NCBI RefSeq assembly: GCF_001049495.1
Contig: NZ_CDWI01000010.1
Coordinates: forward strand, 62,001-126,000
DNA: 64,000 bases
Direction of reading: 5' to 3'
Origin: Microbacterium sp. 3J1
GTDB lineage: Bacteria; Actinomycetota; Actinomycetes; Actinomycetales; Microbacteriaceae
Shown: positions 1 to 9,826 of the stretch, one piece after another
Layout: the number at the start of each line of letters is the position of its first letter
Position numbering within the stretch: the stretch's first letter is position 1
The notes under the pieces: model-generated
Database searches by the model: none
The model's input: only the letters and a program-made list of their open reading frames with translations
What the model was told of the DNA's origin: nothing
Translations under genes and position numbers: made by a program

Positions 1-99
1 CTGCTTGTGGACGAGGCTGTCGTAGGCGGAGCATCCGGTCAGAGACAGCATCCCCGCGAGGATCAGGGCGGGGGCGAAGAAAGCGACACGAGCATTCAT
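1..99 (-). CDS. Lipoprotein, 5' end only
   Basis: Reading on the minus strand from an ATG at 99-97, 33 codons are open to the window edge. The peptide has a basic start (MNAR), a hydrophobic stretch and a lipobox LTGC with the cysteine near residue 23, as in a type II (lipoprotein) signal peptide. The mature part begins SAYDSLVHKQ and is cut off, so no function can be given. A GAGG lies roughly 10 bases upstream of the start. The gene lies downstream of the minus-strand tRNA group but is separated from it by a terminator hairpin. Confidence 0.6.
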   Translation of the reverse strand, partial: MNARVAFFAPALILAGMLSLTGCSAYDSLVHKQ

Positions 100-210
100 G
101 CGTCCAGCCTCGTCGGCGGGGAGCGCGGAGGCATCGTGCGTGCGAGGTATCGGCATCCGTCTGGCGGATGATCCTCGTGCGGCACTCCCGGTGCTCGAGT
201 CGGGCCAGGG

Positions 211-252
211 AAAAGCAAAACCCCCGCCATGTAGAAGCTAGGCGAGGGTTTC
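211..252 (-). terminator. Rho-independent terminator after the tRNA group
   Basis: AACCCCCGCC (219-228) pairs with GGCGAGGGTT (241-250) around a 12-base loop. On the minus strand the stem is followed by TTTTGCTTTT (220-211). It lies after tRNA-Phe and should end the Glu-Asp-Phe transcript. A second small hairpin, GGTGAT/ATCACC at 256-274, sits between it and the 3' end of tRNA-Phe. Confidence 0.75.
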
Positions 253-277
253 TAAGGTGATTGTAATGATCACCCTG

Positions 278-350
278 TGGCTCCGACGGGCGTCGATCCC
301 GTGACCTCACGATTTTCAGTCGTGCGCTCTACCAACTGAGCTACAGAGCC
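278..350 (-). tRNA. tRNA-Phe (GAA)
   Basis: Full cloverleaf on the minus strand. The acceptor GGCTCTG pairs with CGGAGCC, the discriminator is A, the anticodon loop CTGAAAA gives GAA, and GTTGGTAGAGC is the D arm. CCA is not encoded. It is the last of three tRNAs in the same direction. Confidence 0.95.
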
Positions 351-418
351 GTGCGACCGGCGAACCTGTCGCACCTAGACGAGAGGCCCTCTTCGAGAAA
401 AGGGCCTGTCGCTTAGAG

Positions 419-492
419 CGACCCTGACGGGACTTGAACCCGCGACCTCCGCCGTGACAGGGCGGCACGCTAACCAACTGCGCTACAGGGCC
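419..492 (-). tRNA. tRNA-Asp (GTC)
   Basis: Cloverleaf on the minus strand with acceptor GGCCCTG/CAGGGTC, discriminator G, anticodon GTC in loop CTGTCAC, and T loop TTCAAGT. It lies between tRNA-Glu and tRNA-Phe and is probably cotranscribed with them. Confidence 0.95.
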
Positions 493-521
493 ATACTTGT
501 TTTCAATTGTATCGGAAGGAG

Positions 522-594
522 TGACCCCAACGGGATTCGAACCCGTGCTACCGCCGTGAAAGGGCGGCGTCCTAGGCCGCTAAACGATGGGGCC
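522..594 (-). tRNA. tRNA-Glu (TTC)
   Basis: Cloverleaf on the minus strand with acceptor GGCCCCA/TGGGGTC, anticodon TTC in loop CTTTCAC, and T loop TTCGAAT. It is the first tRNA of the Glu-Asp-Phe group. Confidence 0.95.
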
Positions 595-630
595 GAAGTC
601 TGTCCCGGGGGACTTCCTTGCCGACGCTCA

Positions 631-636
631 AGCATA
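631..636 (-). promoter_or_regulatory. Possible -10 box for the tRNA group
   Basis: On the minus strand TATGCT lies 36 bases upstream of tRNA-Glu, a plausible -10 for the tRNA transcript. No convincing -35 was found at 16-18 bases. Confidence 0.35.
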
Positions 637-747
637 AGGGATCCGTCAGCCAAAATGCGAATCGAGGGCGAGCCTGCCACTTCCCGGGCGTGTTCAGGAG
701 GAGGATGGAAGTCGATCGCCGTGCCGAAGGCAACGACATCGCACCTG

Positions 748-775
748 TTGCTGATGTGAATGTTGTTGTTAGTGT
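748..775 (+). promoter_or_regulatory. Promoter for the M23 peptidase gene
   Basis: TTGCTG (748-753), 16 bases, then TAGTGT (770-775). The predicted start near 782 leaves a short leader containing the ribosome site GGAAGGGG (794-801) before the GTG at 806. Confidence 0.45.
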
Positions 776-805
776 GGCAAGTGTGAATCCGGCGGAAGGG
801 GCCGT

Positions 806-2200
806 GTGACCGACAAGCATTCTCCGCTGGATGCTGCCTCCGCGGCGGCGTCCGAGGACTGCGGCTGCGCGCCCACGCCCGCCGAGGGAAGAGCCTTCTG
901 GCAGAAGGGCGGCGTCAGCCGTCGAGGCGCCCTCGGGCTCGGGATCGGCGCACTCAGCGTCGTCGCCCTCAGTGCTTTCGGTGTCACCTCGGGCGTGACC
1001 GCCGCCTACGCCGCGTCGTACCCCAGCTGGGACGACGTGCAGAACGCGATGCGCAACGAGTCCGCCAAGGCCGCGGAGATCACGCGCATCGAGAGCCTGA
1101 TCCAGGCGCTCACGCAGAAGGTCGCCGAGACGCAGGCTGCCGCAGAAGCAGCCGGTGCCGAGTTCGACGCGGCCCAGATGGCGTACTTCGACGCGATCGC
1201 CGCCGCGGAGGAACTGCAGGGGCAGGCCGACGCCCAGGCCGCGGTGGCAGACGAGGCCACCCGCAAGGCCGCTCAGCTCGCGGCGCAGCTGTACCGCAAC
1301 GGCGGCGACGACACGGCGCTCGAGCTGTTCTTCTCCGGGTCCGCCGACAATGCCGACGAACTCCTGTCGCGCCTCGGCACGATGGACAAGGTCTACCAGT
1401 ACAACCAGACGGTGCGCGACAAGGCCGCCGCCGCGCGCGATGCCGCCCAGTCGCTCAGCGACCAGGCCGTCGTCGCGAGGACCGAGCGCGACCGTCTTCA
1501 GCAGATCGCCGAGCAGAAGATGATCGCGGCGCAGGAGGCGGCGGACGCCGCCCAGGCAGCGCTCGACGAGCAGTCCGCCAACCTCGCCACGATGCAGGCC
1601 CAGCTGGCCGCGCTGCGCGACCAGACGGCCACCACGGTCGCCGCCTACCAGGAGGGCGAGCGCATCCGTGCCGAAGAGGAGCGCAAGCGCCGCGAGGCCG
1701 AGGCGGCGGCTGCCGCAGCGGCAGCCGCGGCCGCAGCAGCCGCAGGTGGCGGTGGCGGTGGTGGCGGCGGCGGGGGCGGTGGCGGCGGCACCGGAGGTTG
1801 GGTGCGACCGCATGGCGGGTACCGCAGCGCCGGATACGGCTCGCGTCCCAAGCCGTGCGCAGCCTGCTCCGGCTACCACTACGGTGTCGACCTCGCGAAC
1901 GGCTGCGGAGCGGCGATCTTCGCCGCCCAGTCGGGCACCGTCGACTACGCAGGCCCCAAGGGTAACTACGGCAACTACATCCGCATCCAGCACGGCGGCG
2001 GCATCGCCACGGGGTACGCCCACATCAAGCCGGGCGGATTCGCCGTGCGCAACGGCCAGTGGGTCAGCTCGGGCCAGGTCATCGCCTACGCGGGCAACAC
2101 CGGAGCCTCGGTGGGCTGCCACCTGCACTTCGAGGTCTACATCAACGGGGCGTACACGAACCCGATCTCCTTCATGGCCGGCAGGGGCGTCTCGGTCTGA
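806..2200 (+). CDS. M23 family metallopeptidase with coiled coil
   Basis: A 464-residue exported peptidoglycan hydrolase or hydrolase-like protein of the EnvC/NlpD type. SRR followed by a hydrophobic segment ending in AYA (about 38-70) resembles a Tat signal. Residues about 75-310 are Ala/Gln/Glu-rich and predicted coiled coil. A run of alanines and then of glycines (about 300-330) links to a C-terminal LytM domain. The zinc ligands are intact: H358xxxD362 and HLH at 439-441, with a further His at 406. The GTG start at 806 is preceded by GGAAGGGG. It is monocistronic, with its own promoter and a terminator after it. The role in septal or lateral wall cleavage is inferred. Confidence 0.85.
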   Translation: MTDKHSPLDAASAAASEDCGCAPTPAEGRAFWQKGGVSRRGALGLGIGALSVVALSAFGVTSGVTAAYAASYPSWDDVQNAMRNESAKAAEITRIESLIQALTQKVAETQAAAEAAGAEFDAAQMAYFDAIAAAEELQGQADAQAAVADEATRKAAQLAAQLYRNGGDDTALELFFSGSADNADELLSRLGTMDKVYQYNQTVRDKAAAARDAAQSLSDQAVVARTERDRLQQIAEQKMIAAQEAADAAQAALDEQSANLATMQAQLAALRDQTATTVAAYQEGERIRAEEERKRREAEAAAAAAAAAAAAAAGGGGGGGGGGGGGGGTGGWVRPHGGYRSAGYGSRPKPCAACSGYHYGVDLANGCGAAIFAAQSGTVDYAGPKGNYGNYIRIQHGGGIATGYAHIKPGGFAVRNGQWVSSGQVIAYAGNTGASVGCHLHFEVYINGAYTNPISFMAGRGVSV

Positions 2201-2223
2201 CCCGCACTCCTCCCGCCACGCAG

Positions 2224-2257
2224 AAGACCCCCGGCCGCTGAGCGGACCGGGGGTCTT
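2224..2257. terminator. Bidirectional terminator
   Basis: AAGACCCCCGG (2224-2234) pairs perfectly with CCGGGGGTCTT (2247-2257). It lies between the convergent M23 gene and ppa and can serve both strands. Confidence 0.75.
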
Positions 2258-2316
2258 CGCTTCGACAGGCTCATCGGCCGATCGACGGGCTGGGTGGCCC
2301 TGCGGATCGATGCGGG

Positions 2317-2808
2317 TCAGTGACCCTGCTCGCCGAATCGCACGATGGCCTCGTCGAGGATGCGCTGCGCCTCGGCGGCGTCGCCCCATGCGTCGACCTT
2401 GACCCACTTGTTGGGCTCGAGGTCCTTGTAGTGCTCGAAGAAGTGCTCGATCTCCTTCTTCGTGTACTCCGCGACGTCGCCGATGTCCTGGATGTGGGCC
2501 CAGCGGGGGTCCTTCGACAGCACGGCGACGAGCTTGTCGTCGCCACCGGCCTCGTCGCTCATCTTGAGCACGGCCACGGGACGGACCTCGACGACGACGC
2601 CCGGGTAGATGGCGTGGTCGAGCAGCACGAGCACGTCGAGCGGGTCGCCGTCCTCGCCGAGGGTGTTGTCGAAGTAGCCGTAGTCGGCCGGGTAGCCGAA
2701 CGTCGTGTAGAGCACACGGTCGAGGTGCACTCGTCCGGTCTCGTGGTCGACCTCGTACTTCACGCGGCTGCCGCGCGGGATCTCGATGACGGCGTCGTGT
2801 GCGCCCAT
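2317..2808 (-). CDS. ppa: Inorganic pyrophosphatase
   Basis: A 163-residue family I soluble pyrophosphatase that hydrolyses PPi to phosphate in the cytoplasm and pulls biosynthetic reactions forward. The family signature region GEDGDPLDVLVL (about residues 51-62) holds the metal-binding aspartates, and the N-terminal EIPRGSRVKYE matches the active-site strand. The length is normal for the bacterial enzyme. GAGGAG lies about 8 bases upstream of the ATG at 2808. It is transcribed alone on the minus strand. Confidence 0.95.
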   Translation of the reverse strand: MGAHDAVIEIPRGSRVKYEVDHETGRVHLDRVLYTTFGYPADYGYFDNTLGEDGDPLDVLVLLDHAIYPGVVVEVRPVAVLKMSDEAGGDDKLVAVLSKDPRWAHIQDIGDVAEYTKKEIEHFFEHYKDLEPNKWVKVDAWGDAAEAQRILDEAIVRFGEQGH

Positions 2809-2852
2809 GCGTGTGTGCTCCTCAGAAAGACGGTTGGATGCCGCGCACTAGC

Positions 2853-3488
2853 CTACCCGCGGGACGCGCGCGACAGGATGCGCTGGAGGACGTGAGCGAC
2901 GGGCGCGGTGAGGGCGACGAGAAGGAGGGAGAAGTAGCCGATCGACGGTACCGTGACGGCGAGCGCGAGCGCGAGCATGAAGAGGATCGCCGAGGCGGCG
3001 TCGCCGAGGATGCCTCCCGTCAGTGCACCGCTCGGGTGGTCGCTGAGATCGCGGTGCCGCAGCAGGTACCACTTCGCGGCCAGCGTGATCACCTGCGTGG
3101 CCAGCAGCGTTCCGATATAGATGACGGACTGCAGGGCGTCGGGCGGCAGCTGCCCGATCATCGCCGTGGCCACGGGCAGCCAGACAATGGTGAAGAGCCA
3201 GATCACGTTGATCCAGACCAGCGGCGTCGTGATCCGGTGCACCCGGCTGTAGACGCGGTGGTGCTCCATCCAGAACGTCGCGATCAGCAGAAAGCTCAGC
3301 GCGAAGCTGACGAGCTGCCCCCGATGCTCCTCGAGGAACTCCAGGGTCGTGATGCGCGAGTCCGCGGCGTCCGACGCGGATTCCATCAACGGCAGGATGA
3401 GCAGGGTCATCGCGATGGCGACGACCGCGTCGACGAATGCGGTGAAGCGCTCCGGGCTCAGCCTGGCCTGCGGGGAATCGGTGGACAC
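2853..3488 (-). CDS. TMEM175-like (DUF1211) membrane channel
   Basis: A 211-residue integral membrane protein with about six hydrophobic segments. The N-terminal motif ERFTAFVDAVVAIAMTLL matches the first helix of the bacterial TMEM175 (DUF1211) family, which forms potassium-permeable channels in characterised members. Here the usual FSD triplet reads FVD, so the ion selectivity is uncertain. The start is GTG at 3488, with TAGCCT exactly six bases upstream, which suggests a leaderless message. It is divergent from tilS. Confidence 0.8.
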   Translation of the reverse strand: MSTDSPQARLSPERFTAFVDAVVAIAMTLLILPLMESASDAADSRITTLEFLEEHRGQLVSFALSFLLIATFWMEHHRVYSRVHRITTPLVWINVIWLFTIVWLPVATAMIGQLPPDALQSVIYIGTLLATQVITLAAKWYLLRHRDLSDHPSGALTGGILGDAASAILFMLALALAVTVPSIGYFSLLLVALTAPVAHVLQRILSRASRG

Positions 3489-3494
3489 GGCATC

Positions 3495-3500
3495 AGGCTA
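3495..3500 (-). promoter_or_regulatory. -10 box, leaderless (TMEM175-like gene)
   Basis: TAGCCT on the minus strand ends six bases before the GTG at 3488, which places the transcription start at the initiation codon. Confidence 0.5.
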
Positions 3501-3564
3501 GGGCGCGCAGCACCGCGGGGGAAGGGAGCCCGCCCGCCCCGTCAGCCCGAGGGCCGAGGTCGTC

Positions 3565-3570
3565 TACCGT
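3565..3570 (+). promoter_or_regulatory. -10 box, leaderless (tilS)
   Basis: TACCGT is followed by six bases and the GTG start at 3577. No Shine-Dalgarno sequence is needed or present at normal spacing. Confidence 0.5.
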
Positions 3571-3576
3571 GGAACC

Positions 3577-4563
3577 GTGCCGTCGCTCTCACCCGCCATC
3601 GCCGAGATCCGCCTCGCCGTGCGCTCCGCGCTCGCCGAGCTTCCCGAGGGATCGACGGTCGTCGTCGCCCTGTCCGGAGGAGCCGACTCGCTCGCACTCG
3701 CTGCCGCGACCGGCTTCGAGGCGCCGAAGCTCGGCCTCGGGGCCGAGACCGTCACGATCGACCACGGTCTGCAGGACGGGTCGGATGCCGTGGCCGCGCG
3801 TGCCGCGCAGGCGGCCGAGACCCTCGGGCTCGGAGCGCGGGTGACGCGCGTGGACGTGGGTGCGGACGGCGGTCCGGAGGCGGCGGCGCGGGACGCGCGG
3901 TATCGGGCTCTCGCCGATGCCGCGCGGGATGTCGGAGCCGTCGGCGTCCTGCTCGGGCACACCCTCGACGACCAGGCGGAGACGGTGATGCTCGGGCTCG
4001 CTCGCGGGTCCGGGGCGACGAGCCTCCAGGGAATGGCGCCGACGCGGACGGACGACGACGGACTCCGCTGGATCAGACCCCTTCTCGGGGTGCGGCGCGC
4101 GACGACGCGGGCGTTCTGCGCAGCATCCGCCCTCGACGTCTGGGACGACCCGCACAACTCTGACGACCGATTCGCCCGCGTGCGCGTGCGGGATCGGGTG
4201 CTGCCCGTCCTGGAGGCGGAGCTCGGACCGGGCATCGCCGAAGCCCTCGCCCGCACCGCGGAGCAGCTGAGGGAGGACGCCGAGGCGTTCGACGACATGA
4301 TCCACGAGACGATCGAGGACATCGTCGAGCATGCGGAGGCCGGCATCTCCGTCAGCGCCGCCGCTCTCGCGGCGAACCCCGCCGCTCTGCGCAACCGCAT
4401 CATCCGCCTCGTCGTCGACAGCGAGTTCGGAGTGAGCCTGACGCGGCTGCAGACCCTCGAGGTGGCGCGACTCGCGACCGGGTGGACAGGTCAGGGTCCT
4501 ATCGACCTGCCGGCGTGCTCCGCGGCACGCATCGGCGGACGCATCGTCTTCACCGCTCGCTGA
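3577..4563 (+). CDS. tilS: tRNA(Ile)-lysidine synthase
   Basis: A 328-residue enzyme that converts the wobble cytidine of tRNA-Ile(CAU) to lysidine with ATP and lysine. The PP-loop motif SGGADS is at residues 33-38, and GHTLDDQAET is the second conserved catalytic stretch (about 128-137). The protein has the short form usual in actinobacteria, without the long C-terminal domains of the E. coli enzyme. It starts at GTG 3577 behind a leaderless-type -10. The usual partner hpt follows on the same strand, but a minus-strand DUF937 gene lies between them. Confidence 0.93.
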   Translation: MPSLSPAIAEIRLAVRSALAELPEGSTVVVALSGGADSLALAAATGFEAPKLGLGAETVTIDHGLQDGSDAVAARAAQAAETLGLGARVTRVDVGADGGPEAAARDARYRALADAARDVGAVGVLLGHTLDDQAETVMLGLARGSGATSLQGMAPTRTDDDGLRWIRPLLGVRRATTRAFCAASALDVWDDPHNSDDRFARVRVRDRVLPVLEAELGPGIAEALARTAEQLREDAEAFDDMIHETIEDIVEHAEAGISVSAAALAANPAALRNRIIRLVVDSEFGVSLTRLQTLEVARLATGWTGQGPIDLPACSAARIGGRIVFTAR

Positions 4564-4622
4564 GCCGGGCGAGCGCGGTCGAGCCGGGTGAGCGAACGCG
4601 TCGCCCGCCCGGCCCGTCGTGC

Positions 4623-5216
4623 CTACTTCTTGCCGCCGAGGAGTCCGCCGAGGATGTCGCCGATGCCGCCACCGCCGGAGGAGGACTTCCCGCCGCCGAG
4701 GATGCCCCCGAGGATGTCGCCGATGCCGCCACCGCCCGACGACGAGTTCCCGCCGCCGAGGATCCCGCCGATCACGTCGCCGATCCCGCCACCCTGCCCG
4801 GCCTCGGCGGTGCCGCCCTGCGGCGTCTTCTTCTTGGTCGCGTTGGCGATGAGCCCCATGACGATGGGAGCGAGGATGGGGAGGAGCTTGCCGAAGTCGA
4901 TGCCTGGGGTCTTCTCCGACTCGGTGAGCTTCTGCGTGACCTCGTCCTTCTCCGACCCGAGGATGTGCGAGACGATCTTGCCGCCGTCCGCCTGATCGAT
5001 GTCGTCGACGGAGGCGGCGCCGGTGGATCCCTCGTGCCGCTTCAGCGCGTTCTCGATCGCAGAGGAGCCCTCGGTGGTGGAGGCGTTCTTCGCGAGTCCG
5101 CCCAGGAGCACCGCTCCGCCCTGTTCGACCGCGGTCTTCGCCTCTTCGCGCGAGACGCCGAGCTTCGCGGCGATGTCGTCGATCGGGACCTGCTTCAGGA
5201 TGTCGTCGAGAGCCAT
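4623..5216 (-). CDS. DUF937 protein with glycine-rich C-terminal repeats
   Basis: A 197-residue protein of unknown function. The N-terminal half (ILKQVPIDDIAAKLGV..., about 1-125) matches DUF937 (YidB-like family). The C-terminal part consists of three near-identical units of the form GGGIGDILGGILGG separated by SSSG spacers (about 140-195), ending in KK. The repeats look amphipathic and flexible and may drive self-association, but this is inference. The ATG at 5216 has AAGGAA upstream. The gene is monocistronic and lies between tilS and hpt on the opposite strand. Confidence 0.75.
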   Translation of the reverse strand: MALDDILKQVPIDDIAAKLGVSREEAKTAVEQGGAVLLGGLAKNASTTEGSSAIENALKRHEGSTGAASVDDIDQADGGKIVSHILGSEKDEVTQKLTESEKTPGIDFGKLLPILAPIVMGLIANATKKKTPQGGTAEAGQGGGIGDVIGGILGGGNSSSGGGGIGDILGGILGGGKSSSGGGGIGDILGGLLGGKK

Positions 5217-5342
5217 GGAGATTCCTTCCGTCGGTGGGCGTCAGCCCGTCTCACCGCCCAGAGTAGTGCGGGACCAGGACGCTCTACCGGAATACTGCGG
5301 GGGCGTCGAGGGGCCGGGGACCGAGCATCGACAGACGTCGCC

Positions 5343-5348
5343 TAAAAT
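5343..5348 (+). promoter_or_regulatory. -10 box, leaderless (hpt)
   Basis: TAAAAT lies six bases upstream of the ATG at 5355. Confidence 0.55.
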
Positions 5349-5354
5349 CGATCC

Positions 5355-5906
5355 ATGCGCGCCGCGGAAATCCAGGACGACCTTGCCCAGATCCTCGTCA
5401 CGGAGGAGGAGATCCTCGCCAAGCTCGATGAACTCGCCGCCGAGGTGGCGGAGGACTACGCGGGCAAGGACCTGATCCTGGTCGGAGTCCTCAAGGGAGC
5501 GGTCATGGTCATGGCCGATTTCGCGCGTGCACTGCCGTTCCACGCGCCGATGGACTGGATGGCCGTCTCGAGCTACGGCGCGAGCACGAAGTCGAGCGGC
5601 GTCGTGCAGATCCGCAAGGACCTCGACACCGATCTCAACGGCAAGCACGTGCTGATCGTCGAGGACATCATCGACTCCGGTCTCACCCTGAGCTGGCTGC
5701 TGGAGAACTTCGGCTCGCGTGGTGCCGCGTCGATCGAGGTGCTCGCTCTGCTGCGCAAGCCCGAGGCGGCGAAGGTGCACATCGACTGCCGGTACGTGGG
5801 CTTCGACATCCCCACGGACTTCGTCGTCGGCTACGGACTCGACTATGACGAGCGCTACCGCAACCTCCGCGACGTGGCCGTGCTCGCGCCCCACGTCTAC
5901 AGCTGA
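5355..5906 (+). CDS. hpt: Hypoxanthine phosphoribosyltransferase
   Basis: A 183-residue purine salvage enzyme that makes IMP or GMP from hypoxanthine or guanine and PRPP. The PRPP-binding motif VEDIIDSGLTL is at about residues 102-112. The N-terminal LVGVLKGAVMVMADFAR is typical of bacterial Hpt, and the length is normal. The -10 box TAAAAT six bases before the ATG indicates leaderless transcription. A hairpin directly overlaps and follows the stop codon, separating it from ftsH. Confidence 0.95.
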   Translation: MRAAEIQDDLAQILVTEEEILAKLDELAAEVAEDYAGKDLILVGVLKGAVMVMADFARALPFHAPMDWMAVSSYGASTKSSGVVQIRKDLDTDLNGKHVLIVEDIIDSGLTLSWLLENFGSRGAASIEVLALLRKPEAAKVHIDCRYVGFDIPTDFVVGYGLDYDERYRNLRDVAVLAPHVYS

Positions 5907-5940
5907 CACGCGCAGCCACCCGGTGGCTGCCGAGCGTGTC
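5905..5940 (+). terminator. Hairpin after hpt
   Basis: GACACGC (5905-5911) pairs with GCGTGTC (5934-5940), and the inner GCAGCCA pairs with TGGCTGC. There is no T run, so it may be an inefficient or Rho-assisted terminator. Confidence 0.5.
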
Positions 5941-5990
5941 GAACGGTACGCCGTGGGTGAACGCACAGCAGGCACCTAGCGCTCCCGCGA

Positions 5991-5996
5991 TACGCT
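5991..5996 (+). promoter_or_regulatory. -10 box for ftsH
   Basis: TACGCT lies nine bases upstream of the ATG at 6006, predicting a leader of only about three bases. No good -35 is visible. Confidence 0.4.
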
Positions 5997-6005
5997 GATC
6001 CGACC

Positions 6006-8006
<2,001 letters not shown>

Positions 8007-8009
8007 CCC

Positions 8010-8615
8010 GTGACCGTCGACCGCGCACGCGTCGAGCGGCTCACGCGGGAACTCCTCGAGGCGATCGGGGAGGATCCCGACCGTCCGGGGCTGAAGCAGA
8101 CCCCCTCGCGCATGGCCGACCTGTACTCGGAGTTCTTCGCCGGGGTGGGGGAGGATCCCGCGGCACCTCTCGCGCACACGATCAGCGTCTCGCGAGGCCC
8201 GGCGCCTGACACGCTGCCGTCCGGTGCGGTGCTGCTCCGCGACATCCGCTTCCGATCGGTCTGCGAGCATCACCTCCTGCCGTTCGCTGGGCGCGCGCAC
8301 ATCGCGTATCTCCCGGGTGAGCAGGTCGTCGGGCTGGGCGCACTCGTGCGTGTGGTCGAGACGCTCGCCACGCGCCCTCAGGTGCAGGAGCGCCTCGGCG
8401 AGCAGATCGCCGACACGATCGCGGAGCACCTCGACACCCGCGGCGTCCTCGTCGTGCTCGACGCGAGCCACGGTTGCGTGACCATGCGCGGCGGGCGCCA
8501 GCCCGAGGCGTCGACCCTGACGATCGCTGCGCGAGGCGAGTACACGGACGCCGTCGCGCGCGCCGAGCTCATCACGCTGATCGGCTCGTCCGCAGGCTCG
8601 GGATTCACCCACTGA
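8010..8615 (+). CDS. folE: GTP cyclohydrolase I
   Basis: A 201-residue enzyme that converts GTP to 7,8-dihydroneopterin triphosphate, the first step of folate synthesis. The zinc motif CEHHLLPF (about 88-95) and the GCVTMRGG segment near the C terminus are intact. The GTG start lies three bases after the ftsH stop. The stop codon overlaps the folP start by one base (TGATG), so translation is probably coupled. Confidence 0.96.
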   Translation: MTVDRARVERLTRELLEAIGEDPDRPGLKQTPSRMADLYSEFFAGVGEDPAAPLAHTISVSRGPAPDTLPSGAVLLRDIRFRSVCEHHLLPFAGRAHIAYLPGEQVVGLGALVRVVETLATRPQVQERLGEQIADTIAEHLDTRGVLVVLDASHGCVTMRGGRQPEASTLTIAARGEYTDAVARAELITLIGSSAGSGFTH

Positions 8616-9439
8616 TGACGGGGATCTGGGGAATCGTCAACGTCACCCCCGACTCGTTCAGCGACGGTGGGCGGTATCTCGACGTCGACCGCGCCGTCGC
8701 GCACGGCCTGCGGCTGCGGGATGACGGCGCCACCGTGCTCGACATCGGGGGCGAATCGACCCGACCGGGCGCGGAGCGCGTCGGCCCGGATGTCGAACAG
8801 CAGCGCGTGCTTCCGGTGATCGAGCGACTCGTCGCCGCCGGCGCTCCGGTCAGCATCGACACGTTCAACGCGTCGACCGCGATCGCCGCGGTGCGCGCCG
8901 GCGCGCGGATCGTCAACGACGTCTCCGGAGGGCTCGCCGATCCCGACATGCTCGCGGCGGTGGCCGGATCCGGTGCCGACTACGCGATCGGGCACTGGCG
9001 CGGCTTCTCCGACGACATGTACGCGCACGCGGAGTACCGGCGCACCGCCCGAGAGGTGGCGGGGGAGCTGCAGGAGCGCGTCGGCCGTGCCGCGGCATCC
9101 GGCATCGCCCCGTCCCGCCTGATCGTCGACCCCGGCATCGGGTTCGCGAAGGCGGGATCGCAGAACTGGGATGTCCTGCGCGGCCTCGACGAGATCGTGA
9201 ATCTCGGCCCCCGCGTGCTCATCGGGACATCGCGCAAGCGGTTCCTCGCCGAGACCCTGCGACGCGCCCAGGACACGAACGGTGCGGACGCGGACGCGGA
9301 GATCTCGGAGGAGCGCCGCGATCTCGCGACCGCCGTCACCAGCGCGCTCGCCGTGCGCATGGGAGTCTGGGCGGTGCGGGTGCACGACGTCGCCGCGACG
9401 CGTGACGCCCTCGCCATCGCGCACGCCTGGGAGGGGTAG
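8615..9439 (+). CDS. folP: Dihydropteroate synthase
   Basis: A 274-residue enzyme that condenses dihydropterin pyrophosphate with p-aminobenzoate; it is the sulfonamide target. The motifs are GIVNVTPDSFSDGG near the N terminus and DIGGESTRPGA at about 43-53, with NDVSGG further on. The ATG at 8615 overlaps the folE stop by one base, and the reading frame stays open upstream, so the start was chosen from the conserved N-terminal strand. Second gene of the folate operon. Confidence 0.95.
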   Translation: MTGIWGIVNVTPDSFSDGGRYLDVDRAVAHGLRLRDDGATVLDIGGESTRPGAERVGPDVEQQRVLPVIERLVAAGAPVSIDTFNASTAIAAVRAGARIVNDVSGGLADPDMLAAVAGSGADYAIGHWRGFSDDMYAHAEYRRTAREVAGELQERVGRAAASGIAPSRLIVDPGIGFAKAGSQNWDVLRGLDEIVNLGPRVLIGTSRKRFLAETLRRAQDTNGADADAEISEERRDLATAVTSALAVRMGVWAVRVHDVAATRDALAIAHAWEG

Positions 9440-9442
9440 AGC

Positions 9443-9826
9443 ATGGATGACATGGACGAGATCGTCCTCACCGGGCTGACGGTCTTCGGTCGGCACGGGG
9501 TCTACGACCACGAGCGTGAGAACGGGCAGGACTTCACGATCGATCTTCGGCTTCGCATGCCGCTGCGCGTCGCGGCGGAGTCGGACGACGTCGTCGACAC
9601 CGTGCACTACGGCGAGCTCGCCGAGAGAGTGGCGGCCGTCGTGTCCGGCGAACCGGTGAACCTCATCGAGACCCTCGCACAGCGCATCGCCGACGTGGCT
9701 CTCGACGACCCACGGGTGCACTCGGTCCTGGTCACGGTGCACAAGCCGCATGCCCCGATCGCGCTCACCTTCTCAGACGTCGCGATCACGGTGAACCGCG
9801 GCAGATCGCAGACGGAGGTGCAGTGA
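9443..9826 (+). CDS. folB: Dihydroneopterin aldolase
   Basis: A 127-residue enzyme that cleaves 7,8-dihydroneopterin to 6-hydroxymethyl-dihydropterin and glycolaldehyde. The conserved FGRHGVYDHERENGQDF at the N terminus and HYGELAERV in the middle match the family. The ATG lies three bases after folP. The stop overlaps the folK start by one base. Confidence 0.95.
   Translation: MDDMDEIVLTGLTVFGRHGVYDHERENGQDFTIDLRLRMPLRVAAESDDVVDTVHYGELAERVAAVVSGEPVNLIETLAQRIADVALDDPRVHSVLVTVHKPHAPIALTFSDVAITVNRGRSQTEVQ

Noticed and set aside
572..2407. 611-codon minus-strand frame over tRNA-Glu and the M23 gene
   Set aside because: It overlaps a tRNA and a gene with intact catalytic residues; its residues are biased and without motif.
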